Source: Bacteroidales bacterium (GTDB taxonomy: Bacteria > Bacteroidota > Bacteroidia > Bacteroidales > Muribaculaceae). From it: 64,000 nt of DNA. This document shows, in pieces, positions 1 through 9,134 of the stretch. The notes beneath the pieces are model-generated. The model made no database searches. It worked only from the letters and a program-made list of their open reading frames with translations, and was not told the origin of the DNA. The position numbers and the translations under genes were made by a program. Position 1 is the stretch's first letter; every line of letters starts with the position of its first letter. The DNA is taken from the NCBI GenBank assembly GCA_019416285.1, contig DXXM01000001.1:224593-288592 (forward strand), written 5' to 3'.

Positions 1-58
1 CGGCCAGGGCTACCGACGCGAGAAGCGCCGGAAGGAAGTGGCGTAAAGATAATCTCAT
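1..58 (-). CDS. 5' end of an exported protein, cut by the window edge
   Basis: An ATG at 58 (minus strand) opens a frame that runs off the left edge without a stop. Its 19 visible codons read MRLSLRHFLPALLASVALA, a positively charged start followed by a hydrophobic alanine/leucine stretch, which is a typical signal peptide. The product is therefore probably exported to the periplasm or outer membrane. No function can be given. It lies 118 bases downstream of the TPR gene in the same direction and could share its transcript. I saw no clear TAnnTTTG promoter in that gap (59-176). Confidence 0.6.
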   Translation of the reverse strand, partial: MRLSLRHFLPALLASVALA

Positions 59-176
59 TATTGGAATGATTTTAGGTGAAAAGAATATGTTTGTAAGATG
101 ATATTTTCGTCTATAATGTCTATATATAATATAAAGGTGTCATTGCCGCCCTCTGACATCCCCCTCTCTCATGCGG

Positions 177-1640
177 TCAGTGAAGCATCGGGTCGAAAGC
201 GTCGGGGTCCATTTTTTCCTTCATCGCTTCAATCATCGTGCGCAGTACACCGCAGTAGCCTGCCGCAAGAGCGCGGGTCATGGAGGGTGTGCATTGCAGC
301 AGCTTCATCATCTCGATAATTGTCGAGCAGTCGTCGGTGGACTGGACTATGTCAAGAATCGCCTCACATTCCTTTATCGCTCTCTTGCGGTTGCCGGTGC
401 GCGCGAGGCTCATGATGTAGGGAATGGTGGGGGAGGGCTGGAAATGCCACGTCGGTTCATTCTTGAAGTTCTTTTCATAGTGCTTCACCACCTCCTTGAA
501 GCGTTGGGCGAAGTAAAATACCTCGAACATGAACGGCTGGTTGGAGAGCGAGAGTGAGTGCAGGCTGTTGAAGAGGTCAAGCACTACGGCGGCCGCGGCA
601 AACTGTCCGTGGGCCACGTGTCCGCGTGTCCATTCGATAATGTTTTCCTCGGTGGGGCAGCTGTAGGCGAACAGATATTCGAGATAGGGTTTTGCCTGAT
701 CAACGTCAATCATCAGGAGCACGTCGATGGTCATCTTCGATGTCGGGTTGGTGGCTATATACTCTTTCAGAATCTTGATGGCCTCGGCGTTGTGGCCACT
801 TTCGACAAGCGAGGCGGCGAGAGTGGCTATATCCGATTCCTGAGCCTCTCCGGAAGCGATGACTTTCCGATAGGCCTGCGACACGCCTTCGGGGTCGCGC
901 TGAAGATGGTATAGCGACACACCCTTGATGCGGAGCGCCATTGTCGAGTCGGGGTCGATGGCAAGCGCGTATTCGGCGGATGTCAGCGCGGCCTCATACT
1001 GGCTGAGATTGAGGTGTGCGGTGCCGAGACGCAGCCAGAAATCCACGGTGAAGGGTTCGAGCATGGTGAGCTCTTCGAAAAGTTTCACGGAATTTTCGAA
1101 GTTCTCGTTTTCGTCGAAGCGGTCAGCCATACCGTAGAGGAAGGTCTGCGGGTAGGAACATTTCTGCTGTATGCGTTCCTTGTTTTTGAGGAGCCAGTCG
1201 TCGAGACCGATGTCCATGACATACTCGGTGAACTGGATGATTTCCTCATCGTCGAAATCGTCGGTCGAGTCTATGATTTCATTCAGCTCGGGAATTTCGT
1301 CCTCCGGATGCTCGACCTTGTCCATACGGGCGCGCATGGAGAGGAGGCGGTTGAGTATTCCCTTGTGAGCCACACGCTCGTTGAGCTCTTCGGTGACTTC
1401 GCTGTCGCCGAAAGAGTAATACATCCAGGCGCGGCGTGTCGCAAGGGCTTCGCTCTTCGGATAATGGACGGCACCGTAGAGCAGCACTTCCATCTTGACT
1501 ATATAGTTGTCAAGGTCAGAGGCGTAGTCAAAGATTTCGATGAGGTCTGACTCGTCGAAAAAGGCTTCCGTGTTGCCGTGGCGGACAACTTCGGATTCAA
1601 ACTCTTCGTATAGGTCGCGTCGGTCGTTGCGTTCTTCCAT
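177..1640 (-). CDS. Tetratricopeptide-repeat protein, function unknown
   Basis: This 487-residue protein has no signal peptide and no membrane segment, so it is probably cytoplasmic. The sequence is acidic and helical. A recognisable TPR stretch lies at about residues 200-290, where a pair of helices has the usual W-LG-A-L----Y--A pattern and conserved Ala/Gly spacing, including the run 'PDSTMALRIKGVSLYHLQ'. More diverged repeats probably extend to both sides. TPR proteins act as protein-interaction scaffolds, and no catalytic motif is visible. The gene follows glnS with a 96-base gap that holds a 16-bp inverted repeat and no visible promoter, so transcription from the glnS promoter is likely. 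The start at 1640 is an ATG and gives the longest frame. Confidence 0.75.
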   Translation of the reverse strand: MEERNDRRDLYEEFESEVVRHGNTEAFFDESDLIEIFDYASDLDNYIVKMEVLLYGAVHYPKSEALATRRAWMYYSFGDSEVTEELNERVAHKGILNRLLSMRARMDKVEHPEDEIPELNEIIDSTDDFDDEEIIQFTEYVMDIGLDDWLLKNKERIQQKCSYPQTFLYGMADRFDENENFENSVKLFEELTMLEPFTVDFWLRLGTAHLNLSQYEAALTSAEYALAIDPDSTMALRIKGVSLYHLQRDPEGVSQAYRKVIASGEAQESDIATLAASLVESGHNAEAIKILKEYIATNPTSKMTIDVLLMIDVDQAKPYLEYLFAYSCPTEENIIEWTRGHVAHGQFAAAAVVLDLFNSLHSLSLSNQPFMFEVFYFAQRFKEVVKHYEKNFKNEPTWHFQPSPTIPYIMSLARTGNRKRAIKECEAILDIVQSTDDCSTIIEMMKLLQCTPSMTRALAAGYCGVLRTMIEAMKEKMDPDAFDPMLH

Positions 1641-1671
1641 TCCTTGTTTATTGTGCTTGGTTTACAGTTCG

Positions 1672-1721
1672 GGTTTAAGGTTTAGATATTACCGCAGAGG
1701 CCGTTATCTAAACCTTAAACC
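1672..1721. repeat. 16-bp perfect inverted repeat between glnS and the TPR gene
   Basis: The arms at 1672-1687 and 1706-1721 are perfectly complementary (GGTTTAAGGTTTAGAT and its reverse complement) around an 18-base loop. A further partial copy of the same 'CTTAAACC' unit follows at about 1727-1734. No T-run follows on the minus strand, so it is not a textbook terminator. It could be an RNA hairpin that protects or separates the two reading frames. Confidence 0.7.
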
Positions 1722-1736
1722 TGAAACTTAAACCAC

Positions 1737-3467
1737 TTAGGCTTTCCAGCTGTCTTTAAGGGCTATTGTGCGGTTGAAAATGAGATGTCCGTCGGTCGAA
1801 TCGGGGTCAATGGTGAAGTAGCCGATGCGCTGGAACTGCAGGGGCACTCCGGGCTTGGCTATTTCGGCCAGGTAAGGCTCGACCTTGATGTGGTCGACGA
1901 CTTTGAGCGAGTCGGGATTGAGCATCTCGCGGAAATCGCGCTCGGTCTCAGCCGCAGGATTCTCGACGTTGAAAAGACGGTCGTAGATGCGGGCTGTGGC
2001 GTCGATGGCGTGTTCGGCCGATACCCAGTGGAGGGTGCCTTTGACCTTGCGGGCGCTTCCGGGCAGACCGCTGCGGGTGTCGGGGTCGTAGGTACAGTAG
2101 ATTTCCTCGATGTTGCCTGCCTTATCCTTCTTCACACCGGTGCATTTGATGATATATGCGCCCTTGAGACGGACTTCGCCGTCGGGTGCGAGACGGAAGA
2201 ATTTCTTCGGGGGATTCTCCATGAAGTCGTCACGCTCGATATAGATTTCGCGGCTGAACGGCATCTGGTGTGTGCCGGAACCCTCCTCCTCGGGATTGTT
2301 TTCCATCTCTACGGTCTCAACCTGTCCCTCGGGATAGTTGGTGATGATTACCTTCACGGGATTTATTACGGCCATGCCGCGTGTGGCGACCTTGTTGAGA
2401 TCGTCGCGGACAGCGTGTTCGAGCAGCGAGATGCTGTTGAGGGCCTCATATTTGGTGTAGCCGATGGCGTCGATAAAGTTGCGGACGGAGCGGGGAGTGA
2501 ATCCGCGGCGGCGCAGACCGGAGATGGTCGGCATGCGGGGGTCGTCCCATCCGGCCACAAGACCCTCTTTCACAAGCTGGAGGAGCTTGCGCTTCGACAT
2601 GACGGTATATGTGAGATTGAGGCGGTTGAACTCAATCTGACGCGGGCAGTAGCTCTCGTCGGCGAGCTCCTTGACGAAATGTTCGTAGAGCGGACGGTGA
2701 GGCACGAACTCAAGTGTGCAGATAGAGTGGGTCACACCCTCGAAATAGTCGCTCTGGCCGTGTGCGAAGTCATACATCGGGTAGACCTTCCACTTGTCGC
2801 CTGTGCGGTGGTGGGGAGTCTTGATGATGCGGTACATGATGGGGTCGCGGAAGTGCATGTTGGAGCTCGCCATGTCGATTTTGGCGCGGAGCACTCGGGC
2901 GCCTTCCTCAAACTCTCCGGCGTTCATGCGCATGAACAGGTCGAGATTCTCCTCCACGGAGCGGTTGCGGTAGGGGCTCTCTGTGCCGGGCTGCGTCGGG
3001 GTTCCCTTCTGGGCTGCAATCTGCTCCGAAGTCTGGTCGTCGACGTATGCCTTGCCCTCCTTGATGAGACGCACGGCGAGGTCGAAGAGCTGGGGGAAAT
3101 AGTCGGAGGCATAGTATTCTCTGTCACCCCAGTCGAAACCGAGCCAGTGGATGTCCTCGCGGATGGAGTCGACATACTCCACATCCTCCTTCACGGGGTT
3201 GGTGTCGTCGAAACGGAGATTGCAGGTGCCCCCGAACTTCTCGGCGATGCCGAAGTCCATGCAGATGGCTTTGGCGTGGCCTATATGAAGATAGCCGTTG
3301 GGCTCCGGCGGAAAGCGCGTGTTGAGACGACCGCCGTTTTTGCCGGCCTGAAGATCTTCCAGGACGAGCTGTTCAACAAAGTTGAGTCCCTTTGACTCCT
3401 GGGGATTGTTCTGAGCTTCTGATGCTTGGCTGTTCTGAGCCACTGTAGCTTGACTATTGTTTTCCAT
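1737..3467 (-). CDS. glnS: Glutaminyl-tRNA synthetase
   Basis: Class I aminoacyl-tRNA synthetase that charges tRNA-Gln with glutamine in the cytoplasm. At 576 residues it has the normal length for the family. The N-terminal catalytic domain begins with the 'RFPPEPNGYLHIGHAKA' block at about residues 52-68, which carries the HIGH signature. The second nucleotide-binding signature appears as 'VMSKRKL' near residue 290. The C-terminal half is the beta-barrel anticodon-binding region with the family's 'EHAVRDDLN' and 'RDFREMLNPDSLKVV' blocks. About 50 residues rich in Gln, Asn and Ser precede the catalytic domain; this low-complexity extension is the only oddity. A possible -7 element lies 45 bases upstream of the ATG. 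The TPR gene follows in the same direction. Confidence 0.97.
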   Translation of the reverse strand: MENNSQATVAQNSQASEAQNNPQESKGLNFVEQLVLEDLQAGKNGGRLNTRFPPEPNGYLHIGHAKAICMDFGIAEKFGGTCNLRFDDTNPVKEDVEYVDSIREDIHWLGFDWGDREYYASDYFPQLFDLAVRLIKEGKAYVDDQTSEQIAAQKGTPTQPGTESPYRNRSVEENLDLFMRMNAGEFEEGARVLRAKIDMASSNMHFRDPIMYRIIKTPHHRTGDKWKVYPMYDFAHGQSDYFEGVTHSICTLEFVPHRPLYEHFVKELADESYCPRQIEFNRLNLTYTVMSKRKLLQLVKEGLVAGWDDPRMPTISGLRRRGFTPRSVRNFIDAIGYTKYEALNSISLLEHAVRDDLNKVATRGMAVINPVKVIITNYPEGQVETVEMENNPEEEGSGTHQMPFSREIYIERDDFMENPPKKFFRLAPDGEVRLKGAYIIKCTGVKKDKAGNIEEIYCTYDPDTRSGLPGSARKVKGTLHWVSAEHAIDATARIYDRLFNVENPAAETERDFREMLNPDSLKVVDHIKVEPYLAEIAKPGVPLQFQRIGYFTIDPDSTDGHLIFNRTIALKDSWKA

Positions 3468-3511
3468 TACGGGCGAATAGGTTAAAATATGATTCTATCT
3501 GATTGAAGATA

Positions 3512-3519
3512 CAAAGATA
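3512..3519 (-). promoter_or_regulatory. -7 element of the probable glnS promoter
   Basis: On the minus strand this reads TATCTTTG, matching the Bacteroidetes -7 consensus TAnnTTTG, and predicts a leader of about 40 bases for glnS. No TTG is found at the usual 20-base spacing. The rest of the 3468-3656 gap is AT-rich, with only a weak 6-bp hairpin at 3628-3646 downstream of the GH43-GH35 gene. Confidence 0.5.
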
Positions 3520-3656
3520 ATTAAATATTCTCACATTCGGATAGACTCCATCATAAAACTGACGGGTTATGCAGGAAAGTGAAGAGTATTGAGCCCGATT
3601 CCGAAAAACGTTTATTAAATTCTTTCTGAATTTTATTTTTAAATTCTATTTTAAAG

Positions 3657-6600
3657 TTAGTATTTGAAAGGTGTTTCTTTTACATAAATCTTATAGTTCT
3701 TTATTGCACCAGGCACTTCCGCTTCCATGCGGGGAAGATACTGAAAGCCGGACAGGTTGCGGGAACTTCCGAGGTCAATCACAACAGTATGGGGGAATTT
3801 AACTCCGGGAGCAGTCTGCCAGTAGGTGGATTCCTGGAGGTCGAAAGTCTTGTCGGCCGAGCGGTTGACTCCTTCGGTATCCTCGCTGTCGGCGTACATA
3901 ACCGTCCACGGTTCGCGGGAAAGGCGCTCACCTTTGTCATCGAGCAGATACATTTCTGCGATTGCAGCCATATCCTTACCGTCGATGGCATCGACAGCTT
4001 CGATGCAGACATATTGCCCCCGAACAGGAGCATTGAATTTCACTTCCTGCCATCCGTTGCCGGGTTTAAATGAGCCTGCGACCACCGGCTTTTCATCTGA
4101 AAGGTCAAGGTTCTGACCTGCTTCGCGGTGAGTCAGACGCTTCTTGACAAGAAGTTGGTCGAGTTTCGGTTCCTTCAGTCCCTCGCTCTTAGCCTCACGC
4201 GGTCCGAGGATGTCAAAGACTATGATTTCATTCTCACCCTTTTTCAGCCAGCAGCCGGGCATATAAATAGTCTGCTGCGGACCGATTTCCCAGATGCGTC
4301 CCATCGGATGTCCGTTGACATATACAAGCCCCTTTCCCCATGTCTCAAAATTGAGAAATGTGTCAGACGGTTTTCTGACGTTGAATGTGGCGCGGTAGGC
4401 ACCCATAGGCAGACGGTCTCCGTCTTTCATTGTCTCTTCCAATGGGCTGAAATTCATTGCTGTGTATGTCCCGTAGGTATCCTCGAAATTGAATACCTGC
4501 CAGTTCTTGAGGTCATCCACCCATTTATGCCCGTCTTTTTCGACCGTGACGGTCACATTCTCGGTAATGCCTTTGAAATCCTTTATAGCCCGTCCGAAAT
4601 TGATGCGACCCATAGCCTCGACAAGAATGTCGAGCGTGGCACCTTTGCGGCACGACGGTATTGTCAGTTCTTTCTCTCCATTCCGGCGGTCAAGTTTTCC
4701 GATATATTTGCCATCGATGAACACCTGTGCGAAATCATGTGGGTCGTTGACAGTCAGGAGGGCCGGAGATGACAGCGCAGGAAGAGTTGTCCGGTAGAGG
4801 ATTGAACCGAATCCCTGGTCATACTCCTCCATAGTCTTTATGTCGGTATCAGTTTTCGGAGCAGGCAGATTGTTCCACAGCGGTGCGACTTCTGTGAAAT
4901 CAAAAGCCTTTATTTCTATCGGTTTTATCAAAGCCGGCACAGCCGTCTGTTTTTCCCCGTCCATATATTTGGCAAGAGTCTTGCGCAGTTCCCAATACTT
5001 AGGCGTGGTCTGACCTGATTCACTGATGGGTGCGTCGTAGTCGTAGCTGGTGACATCCGGAGCGAAACCGGGCGAGTTCGCACCGGCCCAGTGACCCCAG
5101 TTTGTGCCGCCGTGGGTCATATAGAGGCTGAACGAGATGCCTTTCGAGAGCATTTCGTCAATGCCGGCAATCATGTCGGCAGCAGGACGTGTTTCGTGAT
5201 TTGCGCCCCACTTGTCAAACCATCCGCTCCAGAACTCCGAACACATCAGTGGGCTTTGTGGACGTACCTCTTTCAGTTTTGCAAACTGCTGGTCGATATT
5301 CGCACCCGTACCGAAGTTCATGGTCCATATAAGGTCATCAAGGCCGTTGTTCAGGAAGTTTGATGACCAGTCGCACTGGAACAACGTCACATCATTGCCG
5401 AAGTTTTTACGGAGCATATCGCGGATTTCAGAGACATATTGCTTGTCAGTTCCGTATGAACCGTATTCGTTTTCAACCTGCACCATGATGATGGGACCAC
5501 CGTCAGTCACAGTCAGGTCTCCGACCTGCTCTGCGACAGCCTTCTGAAATTTATCCACACGCTTAAGGAAATACGGGTCAGACTCGCGCAGACGGATATC
5601 TTTTTTCTTCAACAGCCACCAGGGAAGTCCCCCCATCTCCCATTCGGCACAGACGTAAGGGCCGGGGCGGAGGATTACCTTCATCCCATTTTTGTCGCAG
5701 AGCTTCACAAATTCGCTCAGGTCATTCTGACCTGAGAAGTCGAAGTTATCCGGCTTGGGCTCATGCGAGTTCCAGAACACATACAGGCACACGGTGTTCA
5801 TTCCGAGAGCCTTGCACATCTGTATGCGCTGTTCCCAATACTCCTTTGGAATACGCGGATAGTGCAATTCGGCCGCCTTTACGACAAACGGCTTTCCGTC
5901 AAGCAAAAACTTACCGTCGGCCGCCTCAAACTGTGGCTGAACCGCAAACTCGTCCATATTCCATCTGTCGCGCCATGGTATGGTGATTTTGCCGTTGTCA
6001 AACGACAGAGGAAGCCAGATGTAGCGCGAATTTTCCAGGTCGGTTTTATTCCAGCGGTCAAACATCGCCACATAGGAATTTTCTTTACCGTAGACAGGCT
6101 GCACGTATGTGCTTTGTCCGTAAAATGTCTTGTCGGCATCTTTGCCTCTACATGGGTTGCCGAGAGATGTCCATTCACCCATTATTGAATCAGAGACCGC
6201 TATTTCAGCCTCGTTAGGGTCCCATCCCGTACAACCGGATGACAGCATATAATATTTACCGTTATGTTTGAATACCGCCGGAGCCTCACGTGATTCACCG
6301 ATGAAACGGCGCACATAACGGCCGCTCGGTCGTAAATAGTCGTCGGTAAGTTCATTTATGTGTAGAGTCTGATTGTTTTCCGACGAACTGAACTGGTATG
6401 CCTTACCGTCATCGTCGACAAAGAGGGTCTGATCACGGCTCATCGCATCGTTGGGCCGGAATGAGCCAAGATAGGTAAAGGGTCCTGTGGGGGAATCGCT
6501 CACGGCCACGCCTGCAGCGGCCTTACCATAATCCGCGCTATCAATATGCGCCCACATTACAAATTTTCCTGTCCTGGCGTTATATATAACTTTCGGACGC

Positions 6601-6953
6601 TCCACCACTTTCGAGGGGTGTAGATCGTGGGAAGGGTCATCAGGCACAGCCGGCAATACGATTCCCTCGAATGTCCAGTCTACCATATTCGGTGATGAAT
6701 AGCAACTTACACCTGTCACATCAGTACGGTAACACTCCCATGTCGCCCAGTCGGGCAGCACGGTCTTTCCTTTCTTATACTCCCCGTACCAGTAATATTT
6801 ACCGTCGTGATACAGGATGCCGCCTCCATGAGCATTGACAGGATTCCCTGATGTATCGAGCCATATCTCGCCGGGCACAATATCTTTAGCTTCGACTCCA
6901 GAGACCGAAAGTATAAGCATTACCGCAAACGTAAGAAATCGTATGATAGTCAT
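3657..6953 (-). CDS. Exported GH43-GH35 fusion: galactan-active GH43 plus beta-galactosidase
   Basis: This 1098-residue protein begins with a signal peptide (about residues 1-22, no lipobox cysteine). Residues 25-330 form a GH43 five-bladed propeller of the exo-beta-1,3-galactanase type. E118 ('VVERPKV'), D174 and E223 ('REAPAVF') align with the family's catalytic glutamates and modulator, and Q280 ('GQSTYV') sits where the subgroup has glutamine instead of the usual catalytic base. Residues 345-665 are a GH35 barrel with acid/base E496 ('VENEYG') and nucleophile E573 ('CSEFWSGW'). Beta-sandwich domains follow, with a discoidin-like end at about 1000-1098. Both modules are expected to release galactose from type II arabinogalactan; that is inference from family. 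It is the last gene of the susC-susD unit, 134 bases after susD. Confidence 0.9.
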   Translation of the reverse strand: MTIIRFLTFAVMLILSVSGVEAKDIVPGEIWLDTSGNPVNAHGGGILYHDGKYYWYGEYKKGKTVLPDWATWECYRTDVTGVSCYSSPNMVDWTFEGIVLPAVPDDPSHDLHPSKVVERPKVIYNARTGKFVMWAHIDSADYGKAAAGVAVSDSPTGPFTYLGSFRPNDAMSRDQTLFVDDDGKAYQFSSSENNQTLHINELTDDYLRPSGRYVRRFIGESREAPAVFKHNGKYYMLSSGCTGWDPNEAEIAVSDSIMGEWTSLGNPCRGKDADKTFYGQSTYVQPVYGKENSYVAMFDRWNKTDLENSRYIWLPLSFDNGKITIPWRDRWNMDEFAVQPQFEAADGKFLLDGKPFVVKAAELHYPRIPKEYWEQRIQMCKALGMNTVCLYVFWNSHEPKPDNFDFSGQNDLSEFVKLCDKNGMKVILRPGPYVCAEWEMGGLPWWLLKKKDIRLRESDPYFLKRVDKFQKAVAEQVGDLTVTDGGPIIMVQVENEYGSYGTDKQYVSEIRDMLRKNFGNDVTLFQCDWSSNFLNNGLDDLIWTMNFGTGANIDQQFAKLKEVRPQSPLMCSEFWSGWFDKWGANHETRPAADMIAGIDEMLSKGISFSLYMTHGGTNWGHWAGANSPGFAPDVTSYDYDAPISESGQTTPKYWELRKTLAKYMDGEKQTAVPALIKPIEIKAFDFTEVAPLWNNLPAPKTDTDIKTMEEYDQGFGSILYRTTLPALSSPALLTVNDPHDFAQVFIDGKYIGKLDRRNGEKELTIPSCRKGATLDILVEAMGRINFGRAIKDFKGITENVTVTVEKDGHKWVDDLKNWQVFNFEDTYGTYTAMNFSPLEETMKDGDRLPMGAYRATFNVRKPSDTFLNFETWGKGLVYVNGHPMGRIWEIGPQQTIYMPGCWLKKGENEIIVFDILGPREAKSEGLKEPKLDQLLVKKRLTHREAGQNLDLSDEKPVVAGSFKPGNGWQEVKFNAPVRGQYVCIEAVDAIDGKDMAAIAEMYLLDDKGERLSREPWTVMYADSEDTEGVNRSADKTFDLQESTYWQTAPGVKFPHTVVIDLGSSRNLSGFQYLPRMEAEVPGAIKNYKIYVKETPFKY

Positions 6954-7000
6954 ATTATGAGTTGATATATTCTTGTAATAACAGATGATCGGATTATTGT

Positions 7001-7066
7001 AAAGAATAGGAATGTGTTACAAAACCTACACAGAAGGCTGAGGATTGCAACACATTCCTATTCTTT
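7001..7066. repeat. 18-bp perfect inverted repeat in the susD to GH43-GH35 gap
   Basis: The arms at 7001-7018 and 7049-7066 are perfectly complementary (AAAGAATAGGAATGTGTT and its reverse complement) around a 30-base loop. No T-run follows on the minus strand, so transcription probably is not fully stopped. The position, between the importer genes and the enzyme gene of one minus-strand unit, suggests an mRNA processing or stabilising hairpin that lowers enzyme output relative to SusC/SusD. Confidence 0.75.
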
Positions 7067-7087
7067 GAGATAATTTATTTCAGGATT

Positions 7088-9112
7088 TTACTGGACACGG
7101 TCATCATCGGCCATAGCCTCACGCCAGTCAGTGAACATGGGGGTAGATGCGTCGTAGCCGTCATAGCCGTAATTCTGGCAGAGCTTGGAATCGATATTGG
7201 CGATGATTACGGAGTTTGGAACTGGCCAGAAAAGATTGCGTTTGTCCACACGGTAGTTCAGGTTGACTCCGGACTGGATAGTGCCGCGGTTGAAGATATT
7301 GTAGTGCAGACAGCGCTGATACCAGTATGAACCGCCGTCGACATCTGTTCCCGACTGTTTGTCCCAGTTGTCAAGGCTGTAAGTGTTGCCCCATTCATCC
7401 GGCTGGCCGCTGCGTGCGAGTGCCCACGAGATACGGGTCAACTCAGGCTGACGCCATTCCTCCATATAGAGCTCGCGTGCGCGCTCATCTGCTATATCGC
7501 CGATTGTGACGGTGGTAAACATCTTTTTGGCGTTGGCACGACGACGCACGACATTCACGTCGGCGGCTGCTCCTGCGGAATTTCCCTGATAGAATTTGGC
7601 TTCGGCGCGCAAGAGGTAGGTCTCGGCCAGACGGAACACATACATGTTGCCGTTGGATGGTTTCGAGCCCTTGGTCGCGCCGTTGAACTGGTTGGCGCCC
7701 ATGTTCTCCTCGGCAGACTGGTCGAGGATATACATCTTATAAAGAGGAACGGGATACCATGAACGGATGGTGTCGGAACAGAGGAGGTCGCCGGCATGGA
7801 CGGTGGTTTTGCCTGTTGCGGGATCCACATAATCCTCTGTCGCGTAGAGCTGCATGTTCTTGCCGTAGTACGGAGAATTCTTGTCCTTGTTATACTTGAG
7901 ATCCTCCATCTCGACCCAGTTGCCTATCTGACGGTTGTGGCGGAGGTCCTGAGTATCCTCTTCGCCGTCGTACCACCACATATATTTATTGAAATAATAT
8001 GAGGTGCGGAAACAGCCGATACCGCGACCTATCACACGGAGCCAGTCAAGATTCGTGTTGTAATCCCGATGGTTGCGCTGGAGATTTGTAGTGGGACCGT
8101 TTATTCCGTCGGGCGACTTGATCACACCGTTTGACCAGTGTACGCCGAGGGCACGCATGGTGAGATACTGTGTGAAATTCTCGTCATGGTAGTTGAGGAT
8201 AGGAAGGATTGTCTCCTTGTTGGCGGGGTCGACAATATTGATTCCTCTGTGCAGATCCCAGAGTACATTGCGCTGCACAGGCCATGTGTCAGGATTGCCG
8301 GAGGGAACGTCGGTGCCAAACGGAGTTTCCATCAGATGGAGACCGTGGTTGTTGATGAGGTCGTCGGCCATAAGTTCGGCTTTCCTGAACTCACCTATTG
8401 CGAGATAGCACTTGATGAGGAGCTGCATACAAGCCTCCTGATTAACAGTGCCCCAGTAGGGAGCATCCTTCTGCGCGGGAACATGCTCGACAGCAAACTC
8501 AAGGTCATTGACAAGCATCTTGAAGATTTCTTCCTTGGAGCACGACTTATAGTCCTGCTTGGGCACCTGATGAAGTTTTGTCACCAGAGGTATATCACCG
8601 AAAAGGAGCACCATGTGATAGTATTTATAGGCGCGGTGGAAGTATGCCTTACCTTTATATTCATCGCGCAGCTTCGGGTCGAGACCCTGTACCTGATCAA
8701 CATAGGTGAGTATGGTGTTGGCATATTTGATGCCATTGTTGGATTCGTCATAGAAACGGGTCATGGCATTGGAGTCGCCTCCGCCCGCCATACCTGATGT
8801 CGGGGTGATTTTCTCAGCGAAATTGTCCATGATTCCGCCGCCCGCATCGGTCTTGGCATAGAGACCCATGTCCGACATGAAATAGACGGATGCAATCGGG
8901 AGGACATTGCCGTTGCCGTCCATGAGTATATCCTTATATGAACGGTCGCAGCGGGCTATCGCGGATCTCAGACCGGCTTCTGTCTTGAATGTCTGCTCGG
9001 GCGAGAAAATGGTCTGCGGGTCAGCATCAAGGAAATCATCTTTGCAGCCTGTAAGCATCGCAGCAACGGCGATTCCCACGAAGGCTTTTGCCATTATGGT
9101 GTTTATTTTCAT
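7088..9112 (-). CDS. SusD/RagB-family outer-membrane glycan-binding lipoprotein
   Basis: Surface lipoprotein that caps the SusC channel and binds the incoming glycan. The 674-residue sequence starts with a lipoprotein signal whose lipobox 'MLTGC' puts the lipidated cysteine at residue 23. The mature N-terminus 'FLDADPQTIFSPEQTF' is the characteristic SusD opening. The helical TPR-like core includes 'YFHRAYKYYHMVLLFGDIPLV', and the C-terminal block 'FRLAETYLLRAEAKFYQGN' is the conserved RagB/SusD segment. It is somewhat longer than the typical 500-600 residues, within the range of the family. It starts 22 bases after susC on the same strand, so the two are co-transcribed. Arabinogalactan as ligand is inferred only from the neighbouring enzymes. 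Confidence 0.95.
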   Translation of the reverse strand: MKINTIMAKAFVGIAVAAMLTGCKDDFLDADPQTIFSPEQTFKTEAGLRSAIARCDRSYKDILMDGNGNVLPIASVYFMSDMGLYAKTDAGGGIMDNFAEKITPTSGMAGGGDSNAMTRFYDESNNGIKYANTILTYVDQVQGLDPKLRDEYKGKAYFHRAYKYYHMVLLFGDIPLVTKLHQVPKQDYKSCSKEEIFKMLVNDLEFAVEHVPAQKDAPYWGTVNQEACMQLLIKCYLAIGEFRKAELMADDLINNHGLHLMETPFGTDVPSGNPDTWPVQRNVLWDLHRGINIVDPANKETILPILNYHDENFTQYLTMRALGVHWSNGVIKSPDGINGPTTNLQRNHRDYNTNLDWLRVIGRGIGCFRTSYYFNKYMWWYDGEEDTQDLRHNRQIGNWVEMEDLKYNKDKNSPYYGKNMQLYATEDYVDPATGKTTVHAGDLLCSDTIRSWYPVPLYKMYILDQSAEENMGANQFNGATKGSKPSNGNMYVFRLAETYLLRAEAKFYQGNSAGAAADVNVVRRRANAKKMFTTVTIGDIADERARELYMEEWRQPELTRISWALARSGQPDEWGNTYSLDNWDKQSGTDVDGGSYWYQRCLHYNIFNRGTIQSGVNLNYRVDKRNLFWPVPNSVIIANIDSKLCQNYGYDGYDASTPMFTDWREAMADDDRVQ

Positions 9113-9134
9113 TGTGGTAAATTTGAAGGTTAAA

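Noticed and set aside
1785..3395. 536-residue open frame antisense to glnS
   Set aside because: It mirrors the codon pattern of glnS, shows no domain or signal, and is a shadow of a firmly identified gene.
3540..3656. Left boundary repeat matching the tRNA-Leu 3' end
   Set aside because: I looked for a copy of the tRNA end near the left side of the PUL; only 'GCCCGATTCCG' is vaguely similar, so no attachment repeat is claimed.
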